Assembly (NCBI GenBank): GCA_965369945.1
Contig: CBDUST010000077.1
Location: 1-15,492 of the forward strand
Length of the DNA stretch: 15,492 nucleotides
Origin: JADFNO01 sp965369945
Lineage (GTDB): Bacteria > Planctomycetota > Phycisphaerae > Phycisphaerales > SM1A02
Direction of reading: 5' to 3'
Under the pieces are notes generated by a model. It was not told the origin of the DNA, did not search any database, and saw only the letters and a list, made by a program, of their open reading frames with translations. This document shows positions 6,817 through 15,492 of this stretch, in pieces (positions within the stretch are counted from its first letter, which is position 1; each line of letters begins with the position of its first letter). Both the position numbers and the translations under genes were made by a program.

Positions 6817-9800
6817 TTAGGAGTCGACCATCGGGGCTTCGCGGTCCGGCTGGGCAACCACTTCCACCACCGTGGGAACCCGCTCGGCCCCCAAGGCTTC
6901 TGCAGTCTCGGCGGCCTCAGCCAGCATGGCCTGATCGTCCTCGACCTCGGATAGCGGCGGCTCGACCAGCTTCTTCACCCGCATCTTCTGATAGGGAGCG
7001 AACCCGGTGCCGGCTGGAATCAGGTGACCCAGCAACACGTTCTCCTTGAGGCCCTGGAGGGTGTCCACGGCGCCGCGCAGCGAAGCCTCGGTCAGCACCT
7101 TGGTCGTTTCCTGGAAGCTTGCGCCTGAGAGGAATGATTCAGCCTGCAACGACGCTTTGGTGATCCCCAGCAACAGTGTTTGGGCCGTGGCTGGCCGGGC
7201 ACGTTTGGTCTTGGCAGGTTCCTCGCCCTCGGCTTCGGCCATGGCGTTGGCTTCCTTTACCTCCTCCTTGCTGACCAGCGCATCGACCGGGAGGCTGGTC
7301 CCACCCGCCTCAGCGATCCGGAGCTTGGACACGACCTCCTCGTTGTTTTCGCGGAAGTAGAACTTGTCCACGACTTCGTTGGGCAGCAGTTCCGTGTCAC
7401 CGGGCGACTGGATCCGGACCTTCCCCAACATTTGCCGCAGAATGATCTCGATGTGTTTATCCGAGATCGGCACCCCCTGGGCCCGGTAGACGTTCTGCAC
7501 CTCGTCCAACATGTAGAAGTACAGCGCCTCTTCGCCCCGAATCCGCAGAATGTCATGGGGAATCAGCGGCCCTTCGGTCAGCGCGTCACCGGCGTGGACT
7601 ACATCACCGGTGTGAACAAGCAAGTGCTTGCCTTGTGGAACATGGTGGTCGTGCTCGACTTCGCCCTCGGAGATGACTCGGATCGTCATCTTGCCCTTGC
7701 GCTTGTCCGAGTACAGCTCCACTCGCCCGGAGATCTCGGCGGTCACCGCTGGATCCTTGGGGGTACGGGCCTCGAAGATCTCGGTCACGCGGGGCAGACC
7801 ACCGACGATGTCGGCCGACCCGGCTACTTCCTTCGGTTGACGGGCGAGCATTTCGCCGATCTTGATGTTCTGGCCTTCGGTCACCTCAATTCTGGCCTTC
7901 GCCGGCAGGTGATGGAAATCCAGGATCGTGCCTTGCTTGTCCTCAACGATGATCTGCGGGTGCTTTTCACCCGTGTGCTCGATGACGATCAGCTCACGCT
8001 TGTCACCTCGCGCTTCCTCCATCCGGATGGTTTCGCCGTCGATGATGTCCTTGAAGCGAACCACGCCGGTTTTTTCGGCAAGGATAGGGGTCCGGTGCGG
8101 GTCCCATTCGACCAGAACCTGACTTCTCTTGACCATCTCTCCGGTCTTCACCTTGAACGCGGCGCCGTACGGAACCTTGTATTTATCCAGCTCTCGACCC
8201 CGGTCATCCAGCAACAGGAGCTGACCGTTTCGCTTCAGTGCTAACCAACTCGTTCCAGAAGCCGTCTTGACCTCAACCTCGCTGCAGTCGCGCAGCTCGA
8301 CAGTTCCTGCGTGCCCGGCACGGTAGCTGGTCTCGACGATTCCTCGGGCCGCAATACCGCCAGTGTGGAAGGTCCGCATAGTAAGCTGCGTGCCGGGCTC
8401 GCCGATGGATTGGGCCGCGATCGTGCCTACGGCAAGTCCGACCTCAACCGCCCGACCTGTAGACATATCCATGCCGTAGCAGCGGGCGCATATACCGCGT
8501 GCGGTATCGCAGGTGAGGCTACTGCGGACCTGTACAGAGTCGATTCCTAGCGCCTCGATCTGGGCCGCCACGGCCGAAGTGATGAGTTGGTTTTCCTCGA
8601 CGATCAGCTCGTCGGTGATCGGATTGCGAATGGTCTGGCGGCTGGTTCGGCCCAGGATCGCCTCACGAAGAGGGACATCGATCTGCTCACCTTTGTAGAT
8701 CGCGCGCTTGGGGATGCCCATCTTCGTCCCGCAATCGGTATCGATCACAACCACTGACTGAGCCACGTCATACAGCTTGCGAGTCAGATAACCCGAGTCG
8801 GCAGTCTTCAGGGCAGTGTCGGCCAGTCCCTTGCGGGCGCCGTGCGTCGAGGAGAAGTATTCAAGGACGTTCAATCCCTCACGGAAGTTGGCCCGAATGG
8901 GTGTCTCGATAATCTCGCCGGAGGGCTTGGCCATCAGGCCCCGCATTCCCGCAAGCTGTTGCATCTGGCTGATATTGCCCCGGGCACCGGACTTGGACAT
9001 CAGATAGACCGGGTTCAGGTAGGGCTCTCCCTTGTCGGAATCGATTGGGATTTCTGTGTAGTTGACTGGATCCCGTCGATCGAGCTCCAGCGTTCGTACC
9101 AGGCTCTTGGTGACCTGCTCACGGCAGTGAGCCCACAGGTCCAGAAGCTGATTGTGCCGTTCACGCTCCGTGATCGATCCAGCCTGGTAGTTCTTCTCAA
9201 CCCGATCTACCTTCTTTTGCGTCTCGTCGATCAACTGCTGTTTGTCAGCAGGGATGCGGATGTCGGTAATTCCGATCGACAGGCCGGACGTAGTGGAGCT
9301 CTTAAATCCGAGTTCCTTCATATCGTCAAGGATGTTCAGCGTTGCCAGTCGCCCGAGCCGTGCGTAGGTATCGTCGATAACCCGACTGCAGCCTTTCTTG
9401 CCCAGGGCGCAGTTATAGAACGGCATCCCATCGGACAGCACGTCGCTGAAGAGAATGCGCCCGACTGTCGTACAGATGCGGCGATTCTTGGGCAACGGTT
9501 GGGGCGCGCCGGATTCGCTCTGCACGAAGTCGCTGAAACGATGCAGACGCACCATGATCCGCTCCTGGAGGTCGATCCGGCCCAGTTCATGGGCCAACAT
9601 CGCTTCGTGGCAGTCCTTGAACCGCGGCAGTTTCTCCTCCTGAATCTCTTCTTCTTCGCCGGGGAGCACCGTCAGGAAATACACACCCATCACGATGTCT
9701 TGACTGGGCGAGACGATCGGATCGCCGTTGGCCGGTGAGAAAATCTGGTGCGTCGAGAGCATCAGCACATGGGCTTCGGCTTGGGCCTCGACCGAAAGCG

Positions 9801-11199
9801 GAAGATGCACTGCCATCTGATCACCGTCGAAGTCCGCGTTATATCCAGCACAGACCAACGGATGGATCATGATCGCGTTGCCTTCCACCAGCACCGGCTC
9901 GAACGCCTGAATGCCCATTCGGTGCAGTGTCGGGGCGCGATTCAGCATCACCGGATGCTGGTAGATCACCTGCTCCAGAATGTCCCAGACTTCCGGGTCA
10001 CGTCGCTCCAGCATGCGCTTAGCGCTCTTGATAGTGTCTGCCAGCCCGTGCTCTTTGAGCTTGCGGATAATGAAGGGCTGATACAGCTCCAGAGCGATCT
10101 TCTTGGGCAGACCGCATTGGTGCAGCCTCAGCTCTGGGCCAACGACGATCACCGATCGCGCTGAATAATCCACCCGCTTGCCCAGCAGATTCTCGCGGAA
10201 ACGACCCTGCTTGCCCTTGATCATGTCAGTCAGGCTCTTCAACGGCCGGTTGCTCGAACCGAGCACAGGTCGCCGACACCGCCCGTTATCGAATAGCGCA
10301 TCCACAGCCTGCTGCAGCATCCGCTTCTCGTTGCGGATAATCACCTCCGGCGCATTGAGGTCCATGAGCTTCTTCAGCCGGTTGTTGCGGTTGATGATGC
10401 GCCGGTACAGATCGTTCAGGTCGCTGGTGGCGAAGTTGCCGCTCTCCAGCAGAACGAGCGGGCGAAGGTCCGGCGGAATGACCGGGATCACGTCCATGAC
10501 CATCCACGATGGATCGTTCTCGCTTTGGCGAAGTTGCTCCACCAGCTTGAGCCGTTTGGACAGATCCTTGATCTTCTGTTTGGAGCGGGTGTTGCCCAGA
10601 TCTTCGCGGAGCTGGTCGGCCACGTCACTGAGGTTCTGCTGAAACAACAGCTCGCGGACCGCCTCCGCCCCCATCAGGGCGGTGAAGGCCGACTTTCCGA
10701 ACTTCTCTTCGGCCGCCCGGTAGTCGTCTTCAGTGAGTACTTGCCTCGGCAATAGCTCGGTCGTTCCGGGATCGGTGGTGGCGTAGTCCTGGAAATAGAT
10801 GACCTTTTCCAGGTCGGCTGTCTTCATCCCCAGCAGCGTTCCGAGTCGGCTGGGCAGCGCCTTGAAGAACCAAATGTGCACGATCGGGGCTGCAAGATTG
10901 ATGTGCCCCATGCGCTTGCGGCGCACTCGGGAGTGAGTCACCTTCACGCCGCAGCGATCGCAGATGATGCCTTTATACTTCGTACCTTTGTATTTGCCGC
11001 AAGCGCATTCATAGTCTCGCTCGGGACCGAAGATGCGCTCGCAGAACAGACCGTCTTTCTCCGGACGGTAGGTGCGATAGTTGATCGTCTCGGGCTTCTT
11101 GACTTCGCCGAAGCTCCAACTGCGGATGTCGTTGGGGCTTGCCAGCGAGATCTTCACCGAGCCGAAGTCATTGACGCGATCGTAGACGTTGTCACTCAT
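6817..11199 (-). CDS. rpoC: DNA-directed RNA polymerase subunit beta'
   Basis: 1460 aa, full length. Beta' forms one jaw of RNA polymerase and carries the catalytic magnesium. Seen in order: N-terminal zinc-binding cysteines C65, C67, C80, C83 (ECACGKY ... CDRCGV); the RNHQRIEG-type rudder/lid region with GKRVDYSARSVIVVGP (340-355); the catalytic loop NADFDGDQM (454-462, Asp456/458/460); the bridge helix near YFSSTHGARKGLADTALKTA (781-800); the second zinc site C823, C897, C904, C907 (CDTARGICARCYG); the trigger loop region GEPGTQLTMRTFHTGG (933-948). Residues about 954-1128 match the Gram-negative SI3 trigger-loop insertion (DKYKVPYGA, WDPHRTPIL, FKDIIDGETI). An acidic, variable tail of about 40 residues ends the protein. 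The start ATG at 11199 has GAGAG 6 nt upstream. It follows rpoB by 109 bp and is presumably co-transcribed with it. Confidence 0.99.
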   Translation of the reverse strand: MSDNVYDRVNDFGSVKISLASPNDIRSWSFGEVKKPETINYRTYRPEKDGLFCERIFGPERDYECACGKYKGTKYKGIICDRCGVKVTHSRVRRKRMGHINLAAPIVHIWFFKALPSRLGTLLGMKTADLEKVIYFQDYATTDPGTTELLPRQVLTEDDYRAAEEKFGKSAFTALMGAEAVRELLFQQNLSDVADQLREDLGNTRSKQKIKDLSKRLKLVEQLRQSENDPSWMVMDVIPVIPPDLRPLVLLESGNFATSDLNDLYRRIINRNNRLKKLMDLNAPEVIIRNEKRMLQQAVDALFDNGRCRRPVLGSSNRPLKSLTDMIKGKQGRFRENLLGKRVDYSARSVIVVGPELRLHQCGLPKKIALELYQPFIIRKLKEHGLADTIKSAKRMLERRDPEVWDILEQVIYQHPVMLNRAPTLHRMGIQAFEPVLVEGNAIMIHPLVCAGYNADFDGDQMAVHLPLSVEAQAEAHVLMLSTHQIFSPANGDPIVSPSQDIVMGVYFLTVLPGEEEEIQEEKLPRFKDCHEAMLAHELGRIDLQERIMVRLHRFSDFVQSESGAPQPLPKNRRICTTVGRILFSDVLSDGMPFYNCALGKKGCSRVIDDTYARLGRLATLNILDDMKELGFKSSTTSGLSIGITDIRIPADKQQLIDETQKKVDRVEKNYQAGSITERERHNQLLDLWAHCREQVTKSLVRTLELDRRDPVNYTEIPIDSDKGEPYLNPVYLMSKSGARGNISQMQQLAGMRGLMAKPSGEIIETPIRANFREGLNVLEYFSSTHGARKGLADTALKTADSGYLTRKLYDVAQSVVVIDTDCGTKMGIPKRAIYKGEQIDVPLREAILGRTSRQTIRNPITDELIVEENQLITSAVAAQIEALGIDSVQVRSSLTCDTARGICARCYGMDMSTGRAVEVGLAVGTIAAQSIGEPGTQLTMRTFHTGGIAARGIVETSYRAGHAGTVELRDCSEVEVKTASGTSWLALKRNGQLLLLDDRGRELDKYKVPYGAAFKVKTGEMVKRSQVLVEWDPHRTPILAEKTGVVRFKDIIDGETIRMEEARGDKRELIVIEHTGEKHPQIIVEDKQGTILDFHHLPAKARIEVTEGQNIKIGEMLARQPKEVAGSADIVGGLPRVTEIFEARTPKDPAVTAEISGRVELYSDKRKGKMTIRVISEGEVEHDHHVPQGKHLLVHTGDVVHAGDALTEGPLIPHDILRIRGEEALYFYMLDEVQNVYRAQGVPISDKHIEIILRQMLGKVRIQSPGDTELLPNEVVDKFYFRENNEEVVSKLRIAEAGGTSLPVDALVSKEEVKEANAMAEAEGEEPAKTKRARPATAQTLLLGITKASLQAESFLSGASFQETTKVLTEASLRGAVDTLQGLKENVLLGHLIPAGTGFAPYQKMRVKKLVEPPLSEVEDDQAMLAEAAETAEALGAERVPTVVEVVAQPDREAPMVDS

Positions 11200-11213
11200 A
11201 AGTAGCTCTCGGT

Positions 11214-11241
11214 TTTCAGCTTTCAGCTCTCAGCTTTCAAC
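11214..11241. repeat. Heptamer array A, four units of TTTCAGC type
   Basis: Tandem units TTTCAGC, TTTCAGC, TCTCAGC, TTTCAAC between rpoB and rpoC, ending 15 bp before the rpoC start codon (on the gene's strand, GCTGAAA-type units). The array therefore sits just upstream of the rpoC ribosome binding site. Confidence 0.85.
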
Positions 11242-11267
11242 TCATGAAATCGCCGAGCAGCGATTGT

Positions 11268-11289
11268 CCGTCAGGCTGATCGCTGACGG
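11268..11289. repeat. Perfect 7-bp hairpin in the rpoB-rpoC spacer
   Basis: CCGTCAG (11268-11274) and CTGACGG (11283-11289) pair perfectly around an 8-nt loop. It overlaps heptamer array B. On the minus strand no T-tract follows, so it is not a standard terminator; it could be an attenuator or an RNA processing or stability element. Confidence 0.6.
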
Positions 11290-11301
11290 CTGACCGCTGC
11301 A
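11274..11301. repeat. Heptamer array B, four units of GGCTGAC type
   Basis: Tandem units GGCTGAT, CGCTGAC, GGCTGAC, CGCTGCA, beginning just after the rpoB stop codon. The core GCTGA is the reverse complement of the TCAGC core of array A and both arrays have the same 7-nt period. Confidence 0.8.
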
Positions 11302-11308
11302 AGCTTCT

Positions 11309-14300
11309 TCACAAGAGGCTGGAACCCTCCAATTGCTGCTTCTCCAAGCTGATGTTCAGTCCCAGCCCACGGATTTCGTAACACAGCACGTCAAACACGA
11401 CGGGCATCCCCGCTTCTAAGGTGTTGGTGCCCTTGACCATGGAGTCGTAGATTTTGGTTCGGCCTTCCACGTCGTCGCTCTTGACCGTCAGCAACTCCTG
11501 GAGCACGTACGCGGCGCCGTAGCCCTCAAGCGCCCAGACCTCCATTTCACCAAAGCGCTGCCCGCCGGTTCGCGCCTTGCCGCCCAGCGGCTGTTGGGTG
11601 ATCAAGCTGTAGGGGCCGGTCGCGCGGGCGTGAATCTTGTCATCCACCAGATGATGCAGCTTCAGCAGATACATGTACCCAACGGTCGACTTCTGATGGA
11701 ACGGTTCGCCGGTGCGGCCGTCGTGAAGCTGGACCTTGCCTCCAAAGGGAACCTTCACCAGATGCTCGCGCCGCGACCCGGGGTTCTTGCCCGTCTCTTG
11801 AAACTCACTGAGACGCCGCTCGACATGCACGTTCGCTTCGTCGATCGCCGCGAGCACTTCCTCCTCGGTTGCGCCATCGAACACAGGTGTAACCGCCTGG
11901 AACCCCAGAACCGCAGCCGCCCATCCCAGGTGGCACTCGAGGATCTGGCCGACGTTCATACGCGATGGCACGCCCAGCGGATTCAGCAGCACGTCAACAG
12001 TGGTCCCGTCCTCGAGGAACGGCATGTCCTCTTCCGGAACGATTCGGGCAATCACACCCTTGTTGCCGTGACGACCGGCCATCTTGTCCCCGACCGACAA
12101 CTGACGGCGTGTGGCCAAGTAGATCTTGACCATCTCCAGGACGCCCGAGGGAAGCTCGTCGCCTCGTTTCATGTGCGCCAACTTCCGTTCGCGCTCTTTC
12201 TCCAGAGCCTCGATCCGCGGCCAGAACTGATTGCGAATCTTCGTGGCCGCCGCTTTGGCGTCCTTGCTTCCCTTGATCCATTTCTCGTCGAAGTTCTCGA
12301 TCTGCTCGACGATCACCTCCGGAATATCCGAGGCGCCGACTCTCTGGCGAGTCGAGGGGTCAACCATCTCTGTGCCCAGAAGCTCGTTCATCTGGCTGAT
12401 CATCTGACGGAACAGCAAGATCGACTTACCGTTCATGCGTTCCTCGAATTCCGTCATTTCCTGCTGGACCCGCTGCTTCTGTTCGTCTGTCAGGTGCATT
12501 CGGCGGTTGAATCGGCGCGCACCGATCACGATGCCTTCGGTGCCCGCCGGCACCTCCAGTGAATCGTTCTTCACGTCCTCACCGGCCCGACCGAAAATCG
12601 CGTGCAGCAGCTTCTCCTCCGGGGTCAGCTCGGACTTGCTCTTGGGGCTGACTTTGCCAACCAAAATGTCGCCTGGGCCCACGCGCGCACCGAGCCGGAT
12701 CACACCGTGCTCGTCGAGATCGCGAAGAACCTTCTCCGACACGTTGGGAATGTCGCGCGTGAATTCTTCGCGCCCCAGCTTGGTCTCGCGGACCTCGACG
12801 TCAAAGTTCTCGATGTGGATTGACGTAAACACGTCGTCCTTGACGAGCCGCTCGGATATGACGATCGCGTCCTCGAAGTTGTATCCATCGAACGTGCTAA
12901 ATGACACGAGCACGTTCTTGCCGATCGCCAACTCGCCAAGGTACGTCGCCGCTCCATCGGCGATGATCTGCCCGTCCTCCACGGTCTGGCCCAGCACGAC
13001 CAACGGCCGCTGATGTTGGCACGTCCGCTCGTTTAGGCCTACGAATTGACGGAGCTCGTATTCGTCGGCGTTGTCAATGACGATGCGCTGCGAATCCACA
13101 TAGGTCACCGTTCCGGATCGCCTTGATTTCACGATCATCCCGGAGTACTCGCCGACTTCCTTCTCCATGCCCGTCGCGACGAACGGCGGATCGCTGGTGA
13201 TCAGCGGCACCGCCTGTCGTTGCATGTTCGATCCCATCAGCGCCCGGTTGGCGTCGTCGTGCTCTAGGAACGGAATCAGCGCCGCAGACACACCCACGAT
13301 CTGCTTGGGTGAGATATCCACGTATTGCACGTCCCCGGCATCGACCTGCGCCAGATCGCCGCCCACGCGGGCCAGAACCTGCCCCTTGGTGATTCGCCCC
13401 GATGTGTCCAGGATGTCCGATGTCGCCAGGACGGACTTCATCTCCTGGTCGGCCCGCAGGAACTCCACCTCGCCCGTCTCCTTGCCCCGTTTGACCTTGC
13501 GGTACGGCGTGAGCAGGAATCCATAATCGTCGATCTTGGCGTAGATGCCCAGCGACGCGATCAGACCGATGTTCGTCCCTTCCGGCGTCTCGATCGGGCA
13601 GATTCGACCGTAGTGGCTGATGTGGACGTCGCGGACCTCGAATCCCGCGCGCTTGCGGTTCAAGCCGCCCGGCCCCAGGGCCGACAGTCGCCGTTCGTGC
13701 ACCAGCATTGAAAGCGGGTTCGTCTGATCGACGACCTGCGACAGCTCGCTTCGCCCGAAGAAGAAATCGATCGCGCTGCTGATCGACTTGGAGTTCACCA
13801 GATCGGCCACTTTGCTCAGCTCATCCGGGTCCCTGACGCTCATGCGCTCTTGGACCGTCCGCCTCAGCTTCAGGAATCCCTTGCGCATTTCCTCGATCGC
13901 CAACTCGTCCAGCGTTCGCAGCCGACGGTTACCCAGGTGGTCGATGTCGTCAATGTGCGCCATGTTCCGCTTGGCGCGTAGGTCCAGTATGTACCGGATG
14001 ACCGCAAGGAAATCTTCCGCCCGAATGTGTTGCACATCTTCGGGCGCGGCCTCATAAATCTTGTCCGTGTCGAACTTCCGGTTGATCCGGAAGCGACCCA
14101 CCTTTCCGAGTCGGTATCGATTATCGTCGAAGAACTTCTCGCGGAAAAGCGATCGCGCTTTTTCCACCTGTGGCGGATTCCCTGGCCGAAGCCGACCGTA
14201 AATCCGCAACAGCGCCGCCTCGTGTTCGGTGACCTCGGCCAGAAAGTCCAATCGCTCTTCCGCGAGCGTGTTCAGGAGCAGCGGGTCGACGGCGTCAGCG

Positions 14301-15112
14301 ATGACGCGAACGGTCTTCAAATCCGAAGACTGAATCGCCTCAAGCGCGTCCCCTAGCTGTGCTCCGATTCGGCACAACTCCTCACCGGTATCCGTGTCGA
14401 TGATCATCTCCGCCGAGTAATGCTCAGGCTTCAGTTTCTCGATCTTCACGTCTTTTACGTTGAAAAACAGCTCCAGCAGCTTGTCAGTCGAGCTGTACTG
14501 CTCGTCCAACGCCCGAAGGAACGTCGTTGCGGCGATCTTCGTCGACTGATCGATCCGCATCATCAAGACGTCTTTCTTGGTCACCTCCAGCTCGATCCAC
14601 GAGCCTCGCTCCGGAATGATCCGAGCCGAGTGCAGCGGCCGGTCGCCGACCGACGAGACGATCCCGAAGTCCACGCCGGGACTGCGATGCAGCTGACTGA
14701 CGATCACGCGCTCGGCGCCGTTGACGATGAACTCGCCCCCGCCCATCATGATCGGAATCTCGCCGAGGTAGATCTCTTCCTCCGCGATTTCGTCAACGCC
14801 TTCCCGGATCAGCCGTACGGCAATCCGAAACGGCATGCCGAACGTTAGACGAAGCTCTCGACATTCGTCCGGCCGATACCGCGCTTCATCCAGCTTGTAA
14901 TAAAGGTATTCCAATCGCATCGTCCCGTCATAGGACTCGATCGGGAATACCTCCCGGAGTAACGCTTCCAGACCGACTTTCGGCTCGCGCTTGTCCGGCG
15001 ACAAATGCTGCTGCAGGAATCGCCGGTACGACTTTGATTGGACTTCGGTCAGCGTGGGGATAGCTATCGCATCGCCGCGCTTCGCGAAGTCGCGCACGTT
15101 TCTTGCAACCAT
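11309..15112 (-). CDS. rpoB: DNA-directed RNA polymerase subunit beta
   Basis: 1267 aa from the ATG at 15112, full length. Beta forms the second large jaw of RNA polymerase and most of the rifampicin pocket. Seen in order: N-terminal protrusion (LTEVQSKSYRRFL, 21-33); beta lobe, shorter than in E. coli; the rifampicin-region SELSQVVDQTNPLS...HERRLSALGPGG (455-483); PIETPEGTNIGLI (507-518); DGYNFEDAIVISERLV (742-757); GDKMAGRHGNKGV (1008-1020); the C-terminal clamp part with GGKARTGGQRFGEMEVWALE. A coiled-coil, charged segment (about 870-985) matches the position of the E. coli SI2 dispensable region. The start is chosen over the TTG one codon upstream because GAGGTG lies 5 nt before the ATG. 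rpoC follows after 109 bp. The genes usually found just before rpoB (rplJ, rplL) are not seen in the 380 bp available. Confidence 0.99.
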   Translation of the reverse strand: MVARNVRDFAKRGDAIAIPTLTEVQSKSYRRFLQQHLSPDKREPKVGLEALLREVFPIESYDGTMRLEYLYYKLDEARYRPDECRELRLTFGMPFRIAVRLIREGVDEIAEEEIYLGEIPIMMGGGEFIVNGAERVIVSQLHRSPGVDFGIVSSVGDRPLHSARIIPERGSWIELEVTKKDVLMMRIDQSTKIAATTFLRALDEQYSSTDKLLELFFNVKDVKIEKLKPEHYSAEMIIDTDTGEELCRIGAQLGDALEAIQSSDLKTVRVIADAVDPLLLNTLAEERLDFLAEVTEHEAALLRIYGRLRPGNPPQVEKARSLFREKFFDDNRYRLGKVGRFRINRKFDTDKIYEAAPEDVQHIRAEDFLAVIRYILDLRAKRNMAHIDDIDHLGNRRLRTLDELAIEEMRKGFLKLRRTVQERMSVRDPDELSKVADLVNSKSISSAIDFFFGRSELSQVVDQTNPLSMLVHERRLSALGPGGLNRKRAGFEVRDVHISHYGRICPIETPEGTNIGLIASLGIYAKIDDYGFLLTPYRKVKRGKETGEVEFLRADQEMKSVLATSDILDTSGRITKGQVLARVGGDLAQVDAGDVQYVDISPKQIVGVSAALIPFLEHDDANRALMGSNMQRQAVPLITSDPPFVATGMEKEVGEYSGMIVKSRRSGTVTYVDSQRIVIDNADEYELRQFVGLNERTCQHQRPLVVLGQTVEDGQIIADGAATYLGELAIGKNVLVSFSTFDGYNFEDAIVISERLVKDDVFTSIHIENFDVEVRETKLGREEFTRDIPNVSEKVLRDLDEHGVIRLGARVGPGDILVGKVSPKSKSELTPEEKLLHAIFGRAGEDVKNDSLEVPAGTEGIVIGARRFNRRMHLTDEQKQRVQQEMTEFEERMNGKSILLFRQMISQMNELLGTEMVDPSTRQRVGASDIPEVIVEQIENFDEKWIKGSKDAKAAATKIRNQFWPRIEALEKERERKLAHMKRGDELPSGVLEMVKIYLATRRQLSVGDKMAGRHGNKGVIARIVPEEDMPFLEDGTTVDVLLNPLGVPSRMNVGQILECHLGWAAAVLGFQAVTPVFDGATEEEVLAAIDEANVHVERRLSEFQETGKNPGSRREHLVKVPFGGKVQLHDGRTGEPFHQKSTVGYMYLLKLHHLVDDKIHARATGPYSLITQQPLGGKARTGGQRFGEMEVWALEGYGAAYVLQELLTVKSDDVEGRTKIYDSMVKGTNTLEAGMPVVFDVLCYEIRGLGLNISLEKQQLEGSSLL

Positions 15113-15117
15113 CAATT

Positions 15118-15123
15118 CACCTC
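15118..15123 (-). promoter_or_regulatory. Ribosome binding site of rpoB
   Basis: GAGGTG on the minus strand, 5 nt before the ATG at 15112. It is a strong site and supports the ATG rather than the adjacent in-frame TTG at 15115. Confidence 0.75.
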
Positions 15124-15223
15124 GACAGTCGACACGCTGGGCACATGCCGTAGTCCGGGGTCCTAGTGGCTCGGGTCAGTGGAAAAAGGGTGCTGTTTTT
15201 AGGTCGGCTCCGCCAAGTCCCGT

Positions 15224-15263
15224 ATCCTAGTCGGCCTCTAGCATGCGCACAAGACGGATGCAA
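15224..15263 (-). promoter_or_regulatory. Candidate rpoB promoter(s)
   Basis: Two overlapping sigma70-like arrangements on the minus strand: TTGTGC (15247-15252), 17 nt, TAGGAT (15224-15229); or TTGCAT (15258-15263), 17 nt, TAGAGG (15235-15240). Directly upstream lies an AT-rich block with A-tracts (15268-15292) that could serve as an UP element. The first choice would give a leader of about 105 nt. The matches are modest and I cannot choose between them. Confidence 0.4.
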
Positions 15264-15492
15264 GGCCATTTTAAGGTTTTTTCAAAATTTATCCCGGACC
15301 GGCACGATTCTTGCCGTCCCGGCAAAACCAACCGCCCCAGGCTCCACGAGCTACCCATCAGGATGCCCTTGTTCCGCTCGCCCAGCGCCCACAACCAAGA
15401 ATCGACCAGGCATGAGCCCGCCGATCGATGGCCTCTTCTCTGGAATCCGCTGTGCCGTCAACGACCGTGCTGTGAGACCCTTCCGGGCGGGG

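Larger units (their letters stand above)
15113..15492. other. Region upstream of rpoB
   Basis: 380 bp with no gene I recognise. It contains the rpoB leader, the candidate promoters, the AT-rich block at 15268-15292 and a small hairpin TTGCCG-TCC-CGGCAA (15311-15325). No C-terminal end of ribosomal protein L7/L12 (rplL) can be read on the minus strand in any frame. On the minus strand two frames stay open for about 45 codons from the edge, but neither translation looks like a known protein. Confidence 0.5.

Noticed and set aside
7180..8244. Long open frame on the plus strand opposite rpoC (similar ones at 8842-9738 and, opposite rpoB, at 11594-12562)
   Set aside because: These lie fully inside rpoC and rpoB in antisense, their translations look like no known protein, and they are explained by the codon bias of GC-rich genes.
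11214..11301. CRISPR-like array
   Set aside because: Units are 7 nt, directly adjacent without spacers, and no cas gene is present.
15412..15492. ATG-started frame on the plus strand running off the right edge (MSPPIDGLFSGIRCAV...)
   Set aside because: Only 27 codons are visible, with no clear ribosome binding site and no recognised family; it cannot be supported.

Overview
The window looks like a piece of a Planctomycetota chromosome, most likely from the Phycisphaerae side of the phylum. This is judged from protein style, not from a search. The clues are a secretin of the planctomycete general-secretion type, a large secreted subtilase with planctomycete-style cysteine-rich segments (GACCL...C...C and ECC..C...CC...WD..C), an RNA polymerase beta' that carries the trigger-loop insertion of many Gram-negative-type phyla, and moderately high G+C. 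The left edge starts in a G-run, so it may be a contig end.

Left part, plus strand (1-3172): the 3' end of a secretin gene, closed by a good intrinsic terminator (about 1493-1525). A small cluster follows: an STAS-domain anti-sigma-factor antagonist (RsbV/SpoIIAA-like), an RsbW-like GHKL anti-sigma kinase, and an unrecognised 3' gene. The STAS/RsbW pair can form a partner-switching module, but no sigma factor or PP2C phosphatase is in view.

Middle, minus strand (3390-6663): one large gene for a secreted subtilisin-family (S8) protein of about 1015 aa, convergent with the left cluster. It has its own candidate promoter in an AT-rich patch and a strong intrinsic terminator at 3390-3421. Its layout is signal peptide, I9-like propeptide, cysteine-rich block, then catalytic domain. 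The usual catalytic Asp position holds Glu.

Right part, minus strand (6817-15300): rpoB then rpoC, encoding the beta and beta' subunits, apparently co-transcribed. The 109-bp gap between them holds two four-unit heptamer arrays and a perfect 7-bp hairpin. The 380 bp upstream of rpoB hold an AT-rich block and candidate promoters but no recognisable rplL. Downstream of rpoC there is no rpsL/rpsG.

No CRISPR array, tRNA, rRNA, insertion sequence or obvious new multi-gene system is visible. The points most worth a second look are the Glu-for-Asp subtilase with its cysteine-rich insert, the structured heptamer spacer inside rpoBC, and the sigma-less partner-switching pair.
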